This document shows, piece after piece, positions 24,655 through 32,878 of a stretch of 33,173 nucleotides of DNA; the first letter of the stretch is position 1; each line of letters opens with the position of its first letter. This DNA comes from Gammaproteobacteria bacterium (lineage in GTDB: Bacteria > Pseudomonadota > Gammaproteobacteria > Steroidobacterales > PWYM01). Location of the stretch: positions 1 to 33,173 of the forward strand of contig JAFIFN010000033.1 in NCBI GenBank assembly GCA_020832005.1, read 5' to 3'. A model generated the notes under the pieces. It was not told the DNA's origin and ran no database searches. It worked only from the letters and a program-made list of their open reading frames with translations. A program made the position numbers and the translations under genes.

Positions 24655-26331
24655 ATGAAGATCGGGAAAGACGCACGTATCAAGGAATTCACGGCCCGCG
24701 GATGGTGGGGCACGGACACGCTCAATGACCTGTTTGCCAACGCGCTGGCGCGCTGGCCGGAACGCGAAGCACTCGCTGACCAGTCCAACCGCGGGGATCT
24801 GTGCGATGGCAAGCCTCTGCGACTGACGTACCGCGAACTGGATCGTCATGTGGCCGCGTGGACGCGCGTCCTCGCTGCCCGGGGCATAGGGCCCGGCGAT
24901 GTCGTCATCGCCCAGCTGCCGAATATCGTCGAGTTCGTCGTGCTCTATCTGGCGATTGCCAGGCGCGGCGCCATCATCAGCCCGCTGCCGGTGCAGTATG
25001 GGGCCCACGAGCTGCGCATGGCCACGCGCACGGTCAATGCCAAGGCCTTCATCACCGTTACGCGCATCAAGGATCAGCCCTTCGGCGCGCATGCCTTTGC
25101 CGACGGTGTGTCACTGGACACGCGGCTATTCCTGGGCAGCGATGTGCCGGAAGGTGGCCAGGGACTCGATAAAGAACTTGCCGATGCACTCGCAGACGAC
25201 TCGACGCCGGCGCCGGTCAAGGTCGATGCCAACGACGTCTACACCATCTGCTGGACTTCCGGCACCACCGGCACTCCGAAGGGTGTGCCACGCACCTACA
25301 ATCAGTGGCTGGCCATCGCCTGGGCAACCTATGACTCAGCGGAGCTGCGCGACGGCGATGTGCTGCTCAATCCGTTCCCGTTCGTCAACATGGCCAGCAT
25401 CGGCGGCTTCCTGTTCAACTGGCTGCGCTGCGGCGCCACGATGGTGCTGCACCACCCGCTTGATCTGCCGGTCTTCCTGCAGCAGATCGCCGCCGAAGGG
25501 ACAACCTTCACGATCGCACCACCAGCGCTGCTGAACATGCTGCTGAAGCAGGAAGAAGTACTCGCAAAAGTGGATCTTTCAAAGCTGCGTTCGATCGGGT
25601 CAGGCTCTGCACCCCTGTCGCCGTGGATGGTCGCGGGCTTCGCCGAACGCTACGGTGTGGACATCATCAACCTGTTCGGTTCCAACGAGGGCATCTCGCT
25701 GGTGGGTGGTGCGCGTGACATCCCGGATCCCGAGGAGCGTGCCGTCCTGTTCCCGCGCTTTGGTGTCGAGGGCATCGAGTGGAGCAATCGCGTTGCGGCG
25801 ATGATCACCACGCGCCTGGTCGATCCCGATACGGGCGAGACCATCGAGCAGCCAGGACAGGTCGGCGAACTGCAGGTGGCGGGGGCGACGATCTTCGACG
25901 GCTACCTCGGCGATGCCGCAGGCAGCGATACGTTCACCGCGGACGGTTTTTTCCGCACTGGCGATCTGTTCGAGATCGTGGGTGAAGACTCACCTCCGCG
26001 CTACTACCGCTTCGTCGGTCGCAGCAAGGAAATCATCCTGCGCGGTGGTTACAACATCTCACCCGACGAGATCGATACGCTGCTGGCCGCACACCCGAAG
26101 CTCGCCGAAGCCGCCACCGTCGGCTATCCCGACGAGACGCTGGGCGAGAAGGTCTGCGTGTTCGTCGTGCCCAAGGGCGATGAACAGGTCACGCTCGAAG
26201 ACATCACCGGCTTTCTTGCCGCCCAGGGACTGGCGAAGTTCAAGCTCCCAGAGCGCATGGAGATTGCAGAGCAGCTGCCGCGCAATGCGCTGGGCAAGGT
26301 CGTGCGCGGCAGTCTCCGGGAGCGCCTGTAG
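24655..26331 (+). CDS. AMP-dependent acyl-CoA synthetase/ligase
   Basis: This 558-residue protein is a member of the ANL superfamily. It activates a carboxylic acid as acyl-AMP and then makes the CoA thioester. Motifs in order are the P-loop WTSGTTGTPKG at 200-210, NLFGSNEG (the A5 motif with Glu), FFRTGDLFEIVGED (A7), FVGRSKEIILRGGYNISPDEID (A8 hinge) and Lys548 in PRNALGKVVRG (the catalytic A10 lysine). The start is supported by AAGGGGG upstream. The acid-binding pocket cannot be read from sequence. Resemblance to aryl or 2,3-dihydroxybenzoate-type ligases is general. It follows the flavoenzyme by 12 bases and precedes a lipocalin-like gene by 18, so it belongs to the same transcript. Confidence 0.93.
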   Translation: MKIGKDARIKEFTARGWWGTDTLNDLFANALARWPEREALADQSNRGDLCDGKPLRLTYRELDRHVAAWTRVLAARGIGPGDVVIAQLPNIVEFVVLYLAIARRGAIISPLPVQYGAHELRMATRTVNAKAFITVTRIKDQPFGAHAFADGVSLDTRLFLGSDVPEGGQGLDKELADALADDSTPAPVKVDANDVYTICWTSGTTGTPKGVPRTYNQWLAIAWATYDSAELRDGDVLLNPFPFVNMASIGGFLFNWLRCGATMVLHHPLDLPVFLQQIAAEGTTFTIAPPALLNMLLKQEEVLAKVDLSKLRSIGSGSAPLSPWMVAGFAERYGVDIINLFGSNEGISLVGGARDIPDPEERAVLFPRFGVEGIEWSNRVAAMITTRLVDPDTGETIEQPGQVGELQVAGATIFDGYLGDAAGSDTFTADGFFRTGDLFEIVGEDSPPRYYRFVGRSKEIILRGGYNISPDEIDTLLAAHPKLAEAATVGYPDETLGEKVCVFVVPKGDEQVTLEDITGFLAAQGLAKFKLPERMEIAEQLPRNALGKVVRGSLRERL

Positions 26332-26349
26332 CATGACAGCCGCCACTTT

Positions 26350-26790
26350 ATGAGCATCGCAGCCGAGGACCTCGTCGGCGGCTGGGACCTGCTCGACTGG
26401 CGCATCGAGACCACGGCGCAGATCACGCCCAGCCACCCTTTCGGTGCAGACGCCCAGGGTCAGATCATGTACACCGCTGATGGCCGCATGAGTGCCGTGA
26501 TCGCGCGTGCCGGCCGTGTGCCGCTGAGCACGCCCTCACCCCGACAGGCCAGTGCCGAGGAATGCCGTGAGGCATTCACGAGTTTTTTCTGCTACGCCGG
26601 CACCTGGCACCTTGAGGGGGACACCGTCGTGCACCGGCTTCGCCTGGCACTCAATCCGGCCATGCTCGGGACCGAGCAGCGTCGCAAGGCAAGGCTGGCC
26701 GGAGATCGGCTGGAGCTGTCGGCCAGTGAATCCCTGGGCGGCGGTCGCGAACGCCGCCATCGCATCACCTGGCAACGCGCGCGGCACTGA
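26350..26790 (+). CDS. Lipocalin-like domain protein
   Basis: This 146-residue protein has no signal peptide. It opens with the family signature LVGGWDLLDWRIETTAQ, followed by HPFGADAQGQIMYTADGRMSAVI and YAGTWHLEGDTVVHRL. This alternating strand pattern is that of the bacterial lipocalin-like (calycin beta-barrel) proteins found beside catabolic genes. They are thought to bind a small hydrophobic ligand or to have weak enzymatic roles; no function is established that I can name. It sits between the ligase and the PaaN-like dehydrogenase, with 18 and 40 bases on either side, so it probably handles an intermediate of the same pathway. An ATG at 26333 is in another frame and is not used. Confidence 0.82.
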   Translation: MSIAAEDLVGGWDLLDWRIETTAQITPSHPFGADAQGQIMYTADGRMSAVIARAGRVPLSTPSPRQASAEECREAFTSFFCYAGTWHLEGDTVVHRLRLALNPAMLGTEQRRKARLAGDRLELSASESLGGGRERRHRITWQRARH

Positions 26791-26830
26791 TACCCGCGCC
26801 AAACACCTGTCTGAGCAACGGCCACTGACC

Positions 26831-28516
26831 ATGACTGCAGATTATTTCGACACCCACCGCGGCATGCTCGATGGTGCCATTCAGGCCATGGCGACACGCT
26901 CGGCCTTCAGCGCCTTCACCGAATCGCCAAGTACCCGTGTCCACGGGGACGCCCCGCCACGCGAGGGCAAGGCCGCCTTCGAGGCGCGGCTGGGTGCGCG
27001 CTTCGAACTCGACCAGCCGGGCATCACCGGCTGGGTCGGCGAGGAAATCTCGCCCTACACGGCGCAGCCCCTGGGCATCACCTATCCCCAGTGCGACCTG
27101 GATGCCCAGTTCGAGGCGGCCGATCGCGCCCTGGCGAGCTGGCGCGAGGCAGGCCCGCACGCGCGCGTTGGCCTGTGCCTGGAGATGCTCGACAGGCTCT
27201 CGGCGCGGGCATTTGAAAACGCCCATGCGGTGATGCACACGGCGGGACAAAGCTACGCCATGGCTTACGCAGGCAGTGGTCCCAATGCCCTTGACCGTGG
27301 ACTCGAGGCACTGGCACTGGCCTGGCAGGCACAGTCGCAGGTGCCGGCAGAGGCGACATGGCAGAAGCGTTTTGGCAAGCAGGAAGTCGTGCTGGAGAAG
27401 CGCTACCGAATCATGCCGCTGGGTCCTGCCGTGGTGTTCTGCTGCGCAAGTTTTCCGACCTGGAATGCCCATCCGGCGATTTTCGCCAACCTGGCCACCG
27501 GCAATCCCGTGCTCGTCAAGCCCCACCCCGGCTGCGTACTGCCGATGGCCATCACCGTGGAAACCCTGCGCGCGGTGCTCAGCGATAACGGCTTTGATCC
27601 CAACCTGGTGCAGCTGGTCGTGGACACCACCCGCGACCCCCTGGGCAAACACCTCGTGCGTCACCCGCGTACGGCGATCATCGACTTCACCGGCAGCGCA
27701 CGCTTCGGCAGCTGGGTCGAGGCCAACGCCGAGGGACGTCCCTGCTATACAGAAACTTCCGGCGTCAACGCCGTAGTCATCGAGTCCTGCGAATCCCTGT
27801 CGGCGATGGCTGCAGCGATTGCCGGATCGGTGTGCCTGTTCTCCTCGCAGATGTGCACCAGCCCGCAGAATATCTTCATTCCCGCGGGCGGCATTCGCAG
27901 TCAATCCGGACACCACAGCGCCGATGAAGTGCGCAAGGCCATTGTCGCTGCCATTGACGCCATCACCAGCGAGCCTGCGCGCGCAGCCAGCGTGCTGGGT
28001 GCAATCCAGTCGCGCGCCACCCTGGACCTGGTCGCCGACTGGCGGCAGCGCGGCGCCTCCGCCGGGCGCGTGCTGAGGGGGTCGGCGCCCTACCCTCACC
28101 CGGACTTTCCCGACGCCTGGACCGCCTCGCCGCTGGTGATAGGCCTAGATATCGCGCGCCATGAACTCTATGCTGATGAGGCCTTCGGACCGATCGCTTT
28201 CATCATCGAAGCCGCCGACGCCGACCAGGCACTGGCGCAGGCCAGCAGTGACGCACGCGAACACGGCGCCATCACCGCCTTCGTCTACTCCACCGATGAG
28301 GCCTGGCTGGAGCGCGCCGAGTTGGCATTCGCCCGGGCGGGTGCCGCGCTGACCGAGAACCTCACTGGAGCCATGCCACTGAATTTTGCCGCCGCCTACA
28401 GCGACCTGCATGTCAGCGGCCTGAATCCGGCCGGCAACGCAAGCCTGGCAGACTGGTCGTTCGTCGCCGGGCGCTTTCGAATCGCCCAGGCACGACGACC
28501 AAGCTCAGCGGCCTGA
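26831..28516 (+). CDS. PaaN-like aldehyde dehydrogenase
   Basis: This 561-residue protein starts at the ATG at 26831. A longer in-frame stretch upstream overlaps the lipocalin-like gene out of frame and is not coding. The N-terminal segment (YFDTHRGMLDGAIQAMATRSAFSAFTESPS, then GKAAFEARLGARFELDQPG) is characteristic of the PaaN type of phenylacetate-degradation proteins. The dehydrogenase core has FPTWNAHPAIFANLATGNPVLVKPHP, IIDFTGSARFGSWVEANA and the nucleophile Cys342 in SSQMCTSPQNIF. It lacks the extra hydratase domain of PaaZ. The enzyme would oxidise a semialdehyde to its acid or CoA ester. No other paa genes are near except the PaaG-like gene 20 kb away, so it likely serves a different ring- or chain-cleavage pathway. 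The ribosome binding site is weak. Confidence 0.88.
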   Translation: MTADYFDTHRGMLDGAIQAMATRSAFSAFTESPSTRVHGDAPPREGKAAFEARLGARFELDQPGITGWVGEEISPYTAQPLGITYPQCDLDAQFEAADRALASWREAGPHARVGLCLEMLDRLSARAFENAHAVMHTAGQSYAMAYAGSGPNALDRGLEALALAWQAQSQVPAEATWQKRFGKQEVVLEKRYRIMPLGPAVVFCCASFPTWNAHPAIFANLATGNPVLVKPHPGCVLPMAITVETLRAVLSDNGFDPNLVQLVVDTTRDPLGKHLVRHPRTAIIDFTGSARFGSWVEANAEGRPCYTETSGVNAVVIESCESLSAMAAAIAGSVCLFSSQMCTSPQNIFIPAGGIRSQSGHHSADEVRKAIVAAIDAITSEPARAASVLGAIQSRATLDLVADWRQRGASAGRVLRGSAPYPHPDFPDAWTASPLVIGLDIARHELYADEAFGPIAFIIEAADADQALAQASSDAREHGAITAFVYSTDEAWLERAELAFARAGAALTENLTGAMPLNFAAAYSDLHVSGLNPAGNASLADWSFVAGRFRIAQARRPSSAA

Positions 28517-28538
28517 CCAACGGGGACGGACGATGGTA

Positions 28539-28566
28539 TTGCGTTCGCGCCCGTCAGGCGTATGAT
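28539..28566 (+). promoter_or_regulatory. Sigma70-type promoter of the amide-ligase operon
   Basis: TTGCGT (28539-28544) and TATGAT (28561-28566) are separated by 16 bases, a good match to the -35/-10 consensus. It lies 40 bases ahead of the C39 peptidase-like start in the 89-base gap after the PaaN-like gene. The operon below can therefore be transcribed on its own. No operator palindrome is evident nearby. Confidence 0.65.
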
Positions 28567-28605
28567 CCGCGCTCGAGTCGCCCCTTCCCTTTCGGTGATC
28601 TGCCG

Positions 28606-29337
28606 ATGACCCGCTCCGCCCTGGACGTCGAGCTGCATGTGCCGCTGCAGGCCCAGCCCGATGACACCACCTGCGGGCCGACCTGCCTGCACGCCATCTA
28701 TCAGTTTCATGGCGATGATGTGCCGTTGGAACAGGTGCTGAATGAAACCCACCGGCTCGACAGCGGTGGCACGCTCGACGTCTTCCTGGCCAACCATGCC
28801 CTGCGCCGTGGCTACCAGGCGACGATCTATACCTACAATCTCAATGTGTTCGATCCCACCTGGTTCAAGGGTCCCGAATCCGGTATCGCGCGACAATTGA
28901 TCGCCCAGGCGGAGTTCAAGAAAGAGCGCAAGCTCAAGGTGGCCACACGCGGCTACGTGGAGTTCCTTGCGCTGGGCGGCGAACTGCGCTTCGAGGATCT
29001 CACCCCCGGGCTGCTGCGCCGGCTGCTGCGCCAGAAACTGCCGATCCTCACGGGACTGTCTTCGACCTACCTGTACCGCGATCCCCGCGAATACGGTGAC
29101 AACGACGACCCCGATGACATCCGTGGGGAACCGGCCGGTCACTTCGTGCTGCTGGTGGGCTACCACCGCGAGCAGCGCTCGGTGCTGGTCGCAGATCCGA
29201 TGCTGCCCAACCCGGTGGCCGCCACCCAGCGTTACGAGGTCAGCATCGATCGGCTGATCTGCAGTATCCTGCTTGGCATTCTCACCTACGATGCCAACCT
29301 GCTGGTGATCCGACCGCCCCCCCGGCGCAGACACTGA
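28606..29337 (+). CDS. C39-like cysteine peptidase (standalone)
   Basis: This 243-residue protein is without signal peptide. It has the papain-like C39 pattern: Gln17 and Cys23 in QPDDTTCGPTCLHAIYQFHG, His179 in AGHFVLLVGYH, and Asp197 in VLVADPML. The rest contains a GTLDVFLANHALRRGY helix typical of C39-like families. In many gammaproteobacteria this type is fused to an N-terminal GNAT acetyltransferase and sits beside the RimK-type ligase gene; here the GNAT part is absent. The likely job is to cleave, or transfer acyl groups on, an amide made by the downstream ligases. It is the first gene of that operon, 35 bases ahead of the ATP-grasp gene. Confidence 0.86.
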   Translation: MTRSALDVELHVPLQAQPDDTTCGPTCLHAIYQFHGDDVPLEQVLNETHRLDSGGTLDVFLANHALRRGYQATIYTYNLNVFDPTWFKGPESGIARQLIAQAEFKKERKLKVATRGYVEFLALGGELRFEDLTPGLLRRLLRQKLPILTGLSSTYLYRDPREYGDNDDPDDIRGEPAGHFVLLVGYHREQRSVLVADPMLPNPVAATQRYEVSIDRLICSILLGILTYDANLLVIRPPPRRRH

Positions 29338-29372
29338 CAGGCCATGACCCTCACACGGATGCGGCGATTACG

Positions 29373-30845
29373 ATGAACATTCTCTTTGTCGTCACACGCG
29401 CCGAGGACTGGCCCCTGGACGTCCCGGGCGTACAGGTCGTGCCGGCGCGCGCTTACCTGACCGATCCCGCCTACAGCGAGGATCGAAGCGCACGTGTGTT
29501 CAACCTGTGCAAGTCCTACCGCTACCAGAGCGTGGGCTACTACGTCTCCCTGCTGGCTGCGGCGCGCGGTCACCGTCCACGCCCCAGCGTCACCGCGATG
29601 CAGGATATGCGCTCGCAGCGCGTCGTGCGCCTGCTCTCCGGCGAGATCGACGAGCAGATCCGCCGCGCGCTCGCTCACCTGCAATCACAGAATTTTGTCC
29701 TGAGCATCTATTTCGGGCGCAACATCACGGCGCGGTATAACCCCCTGGCAGCCAGCCTGTTCGCACTGTTCGAAGCCCCGCTGCTGCGCGCGGAGTTCGA
29801 ACGCCGCGGTGAGGAATGGCAGTTGCGTGGCGTGCGACCCATTGCCGCCTCCGACATCCCCGAACACCACCGCGAATTCGTGGTGGAGGCCGCCACGCAG
29901 TATTTCGCCGGTGGCGGGCCGCGCTATCGGCGCAAGAGCACGACGCGCTACGATCTTGCGATTCTGCACAACCCGGAGGACCCGGAGCCGCCCTCGGATG
30001 CGAAGGCGCTGCAGCATTTCGCCCGTGCCGCCGAAGCCGTGGGCCTTTCCACCACGTTGATCACGCGCGATGATATCGGCAGGCTGGCGGAGTTCGACGG
30101 CCTGTTCATTCGCGAGACCACCGCCGTCAATCACCATACCTATCGCATCGCACGGCGCGCCGAGGCCGAAGGCATGGTCGTCATCGACGACCCCGACTCC
30201 ATTCTCAAGTGCACCAACAAGGTCTATCTCGCCGAGTTGATGCATCAGCACGATATTTCCGCGCCGCGTACGCTGATCGTCCATCGCGACAACGCCGCCG
30301 AAATTGCGCCCACGCTGGGTCTGCCGGTGGTGCTGAAGGTACCCGACAGCGCGTTCTCCAAGGGCGTGGTCAAGGTGGATACCGCCGAGGAACTTGCCGA
30401 GGCCGTCCAGGCGATGCTGGAGCAGTCCGACCTGGTGGTGGCACAGGAGTTTCTGCCCACGCCCTACGACTGGCGCGTGGGGATTCTCGATCGCCGCCCG
30501 CTCTACGTGTGCAAGTACTTCATGGCACGTCGCCACTGGCAGATCATTCGCCGTGACAGCGATGGCAGGGCCCACACTGGTAATGCAACCACGATGTCCG
30601 TGGGCGAGGCGCCCGCCGAGGTGGTGCGCACGGCACTCAAGGCCGCCAACCTGATCGGTGACGGACTCTACGGCGTGGACCTCAAGCAGATTGGTCGCAA
30701 GTGCTATGTCATCGAAGTCAACGACAATCCCAGTCTCGATGCCGGCGTCGAGGACGCCGTGCTGAAGTCCGCGCTGTATCGCGAGATCATGGGTGTCTTC
30801 GTCAAGCGTATCGAGGAGCGCAAGCGCGCACCGGAATCTTCATGA
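29373..30845 (+). CDS. RimK-type ATP-grasp amide ligase with RLAN N-terminal domain
   Basis: This 490-residue protein has two parts. Residues 1-180 match the RLAN domain found ahead of some RimK-like ligases, with NLCKSYRYQSVGYYVSLLAAARGHRPRP and QNFVLSIYFGRN. Residues 190-485 form an ATP-grasp: KCTNKVYLAELM (279-290), VVLKVPDSAFSKGVV (319-333, nucleotide loop), YDWRVGILD (365-373) and the metal-binding IEVNDNPSLDAG (447-458, Glu448 and Asn450). It should phosphorylate a carboxylate and join it to an amine, as RimK does with glutamate; the substrate is not known. Its ATG overlaps the stop of a possible 10-codon leader frame (29344-29376). The next gene overlaps its stop. Confidence 0.92.
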   Translation: MNILFVVTRAEDWPLDVPGVQVVPARAYLTDPAYSEDRSARVFNLCKSYRYQSVGYYVSLLAAARGHRPRPSVTAMQDMRSQRVVRLLSGEIDEQIRRALAHLQSQNFVLSIYFGRNITARYNPLAASLFALFEAPLLRAEFERRGEEWQLRGVRPIAASDIPEHHREFVVEAATQYFAGGGPRYRRKSTTRYDLAILHNPEDPEPPSDAKALQHFARAAEAVGLSTTLITRDDIGRLAEFDGLFIRETTAVNHHTYRIARRAEAEGMVVIDDPDSILKCTNKVYLAELMHQHDISAPRTLIVHRDNAAEIAPTLGLPVVLKVPDSAFSKGVVKVDTAEELAEAVQAMLEQSDLVVAQEFLPTPYDWRVGILDRRPLYVCKYFMARRHWQIIRRDSDGRAHTGNATTMSVGEAPAEVVRTALKAANLIGDGLYGVDLKQIGRKCYVIEVNDNPSLDAGVEDAVLKSALYREIMGVFVKRIEERKRAPESS

Positions 30846-32086
30846 GTAACCAGCCTTCTCCCCTGCCGGCATTTGCCGGTTACGGCATCGAGATCGAGTA
30901 CATGATCGTCGCTCGGCGCAGCCTCGACGTAGCCCCGATCTCCGATCGCCTGATCCATGATGTCGCCGGCAGCTACGTCACCGAGCTCGATCGCGGTCCG
31001 CTGGCGTGGTCGAATGAACTCGTACTGCATGTCATCGAACTCAAGACCAACGGGCCGGCTGCCGCACTGGCACCGCTGCCAGGGTTTTTCCTCGACGATG
31101 TTCAGCGCATCAACAAGCTGCTGGATCGCCACGGTGCCCAGCTGATGCCAGGCGCCGCACATCCGTGGATGAATCCGCTGACGCAGACACGCCTGTGGCC
31201 GCATGAATACGATGTGGTCTATGAAGCCTACGACCGGATCTTCGGCTGTCGCGGCCACGGCTGGTCGAACCTGCAGAGTGTGCACATCAATCTGCCGTTC
31301 GCCAACGATGCCGAATTCGACCGCCTGCACTCTGCCATCCGGCTGGTCCTGCCGCTGCTGCCGGGTCTGGCAGCCAGCTCGCCGTTTCTCGAAGGCCGTT
31401 ACACCGGCATGATGGATGCGCGACTTGACGCCTACCGCAACAATGCACGGCAGATTCCCACGATCACCGGCAAGGTCATTCCTGAGCCCGTGAGCTCACG
31501 GGCGGGTTACGAGGCACAGATCCTCGCACCCATGTACCGGGCCATTGCCGAGCACGACCCCGATGGCGTGCTGCAACACGAGTGGCTGAACTCCCGCGGT
31601 GCCATCGCACGCTTTGATCGCAATGCCATCGAGATACGGCTGCTGGATGTGCAGGAAGCGCCGGTGGCGGATATGGCCATTGCCGCCGCGGTGGTGGGAC
31701 TGGTGCGACGCCTCTATGACGGGGCGATCAGCGATGCCACCACACAGCGCGCCGTGCCCACCGCAGCGCTGGCCGAGCTCCTGCTCGCAGCCATCCGCGA
31801 AGGCGAACAGGCGCTGGTTACCGACACGCAGCTGCTGGCCTGCCTGGGGCTGCCTGCAAAACCCCTGACACTGCAGATGCTCTGGCGAGCGCTGCTCGAA
31901 CACCAGATCACGCTGCCGGAAGGCCCGTGGCATGCGCCGCTGCAGCTCATCCTCGAACAAGGTCCGCTTGCCCGTCGCCTGCTCGCGGCCACTGGAGAAT
32001 CGCCAACGCCAACACGCCTGCGTGCCGTCTATCGCGAACTGTGCGCCTGCCTGCAACATGGCGATGTCTTCGACCCGGAAAGCTGA
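30842..32086 (+). CDS. Glutamate-cysteine ligase family (GCS2) carboxylate-amine ligase
   Basis: This 414-residue protein starts at an ATG overlapping the ATP-grasp stop (ATGA). The glutamine-synthetase-like fold is shown by GYGIEIEYMIV (13-23, metal-binding Glu17/Glu19), ELVLHVIELKTNGP, WSNLQSVHINLPF and HEWLNSRGAIARFDRNAIEIRLLDVQEAP. GCS2 relatives make gamma-glutamyl amides using ATP, although true glutathione synthesis is unlikely for this genomic setting. Together with the upstream ATP-grasp enzyme it could add two different residues in succession. The C-terminal quarter is helical and less conserved. It overlaps the downstream hydrolase gene by 29 bases. Confidence 0.9.
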   Translation: MSNQPSPLPAFAGYGIEIEYMIVARRSLDVAPISDRLIHDVAGSYVTELDRGPLAWSNELVLHVIELKTNGPAAALAPLPGFFLDDVQRINKLLDRHGAQLMPGAAHPWMNPLTQTRLWPHEYDVVYEAYDRIFGCRGHGWSNLQSVHINLPFANDAEFDRLHSAIRLVLPLLPGLAASSPFLEGRYTGMMDARLDAYRNNARQIPTITGKVIPEPVSSRAGYEAQILAPMYRAIAEHDPDGVLQHEWLNSRGAIARFDRNAIEIRLLDVQEAPVADMAIAAAVVGLVRRLYDGAISDATTQRAVPTAALAELLLAAIREGEQALVTDTQLLACLGLPAKPLTLQMLWRALLEHQITLPEGPWHAPLQLILEQGPLARRLLAATGESPTPTRLRAVYRELCACLQHGDVFDPES

Positions 32087-32828
32087 AACTTCGCCGAAGG
32101 GTGCGCGCGTCGGCCTGCTGGTCACCTGCGAACATGGCGGCAACCGGGTGCCCACCGCCTTCTCCAGTCTGTTTCGCGACCATGCGTCGCTGCTCGACAG
32201 CCATCGGGGGATCGACTTCGGCAGCCTGGTGATGGCGCAGTCGCTGGCGCGCCAGCACGGCGCCCCGAAAGTCACCAGCGATGTCACGCGGCTGCTCGTC
32301 GACCTGAACCGCTCGGTCGGACACCCGCGCCTGTTCTCGGAGGTCACGAGAACGCTGCCCAGCGGCGCGCGAGATGCAATCATTGAGCAGTACTGGCAGC
32401 CGTATCGTCGGCAAGTTGATGATCAGGTCGAGTCGCTGCTTGCTGAGCGTCGGGCCATCGTGCATATCTCCTGTCACAGCTTCACACCAGTGCTGGCAGG
32501 GCGACAACGTCAGACCGACATTGGTCTGCTCTATGACCCGGCACGCCCTTGGGAACGTGCCCTGTGCATCGCCTGGCAACAGGCGCTGCAACGCCTGGCA
32601 CCCGCGCTTCGCGTGCGCCGCAACTATCCCTACGAGGGGCGCAATGACGGCTTGACCCGGACCCTGCGCAAACGCCTCCCGGACGCGTGCTACGCCGGCA
32701 TCGAGCTGGAGGTCAATCAGGCCATCAGCCGCTGCCCGCCGGACCAGTGGCGCACGCTGCGGCGGCAGCTCGGACAGACACTGGCGAGCGTGGCACGGTT
32801 GCCTCGCAGTGGGAGTTTGGCAGACTAG
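32058..32828 (+). CDS. N-formylglutamate amidohydrolase family protein
   Basis: This 256-residue protein starts at 32058 (a second ATG at 32064 is equally possible; neither has a strong ribosome site). It has the family motifs LLVTCEHGGNRVP, SHRGIDFGS, DLNRSVGHPRLFS, VHISCHSFTP, IGLLYDP, RNYPYEGRNDGLTRTLR and IELEVNQ. Known members are zinc amidohydrolases that remove formate from N-formylglutamate in histidine breakdown. No hut genes are here. Translational overlap with the GCS2 ligase suggests instead that it trims or removes an N-acyl group from the ligase product or substrate. Confidence 0.9.
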   Translation: MAMSSTRKAETSPKGARVGLLVTCEHGGNRVPTAFSSLFRDHASLLDSHRGIDFGSLVMAQSLARQHGAPKVTSDVTRLLVDLNRSVGHPRLFSEVTRTLPSGARDAIIEQYWQPYRRQVDDQVESLLAERRAIVHISCHSFTPVLAGRQRQTDIGLLYDPARPWERALCIAWQQALQRLAPALRVRRNYPYEGRNDGLTRTLRKRLPDACYAGIELEVNQAISRCPPDQWRTLRRQLGQTLASVARLPRSGSLAD

Positions 32829-32878
32829 GGGGATTGTCAGAGCGCCATCGCGCCAATGATCCGGGGAGTCCCCTGTCG

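Noticed and set aside
23653-25092. Open frame of 479 codons on the minus strand across the flavoenzyme and ligase genes
   Set aside because: It is antisense to two strongly supported genes and crosses their boundary, which real genes would not do here.
26552-26830. Upstream extension of the PaaN-like gene
   Set aside because: It overlaps the lipocalin-like gene out of frame; family similarity begins only after the ATG at 26831.
29286-29684. Open frame of 132 codons on the minus strand across the C39/ATP-grasp junction
   Set aside because: It overlaps two plus-strand genes with clear catalytic motifs and has none itself.
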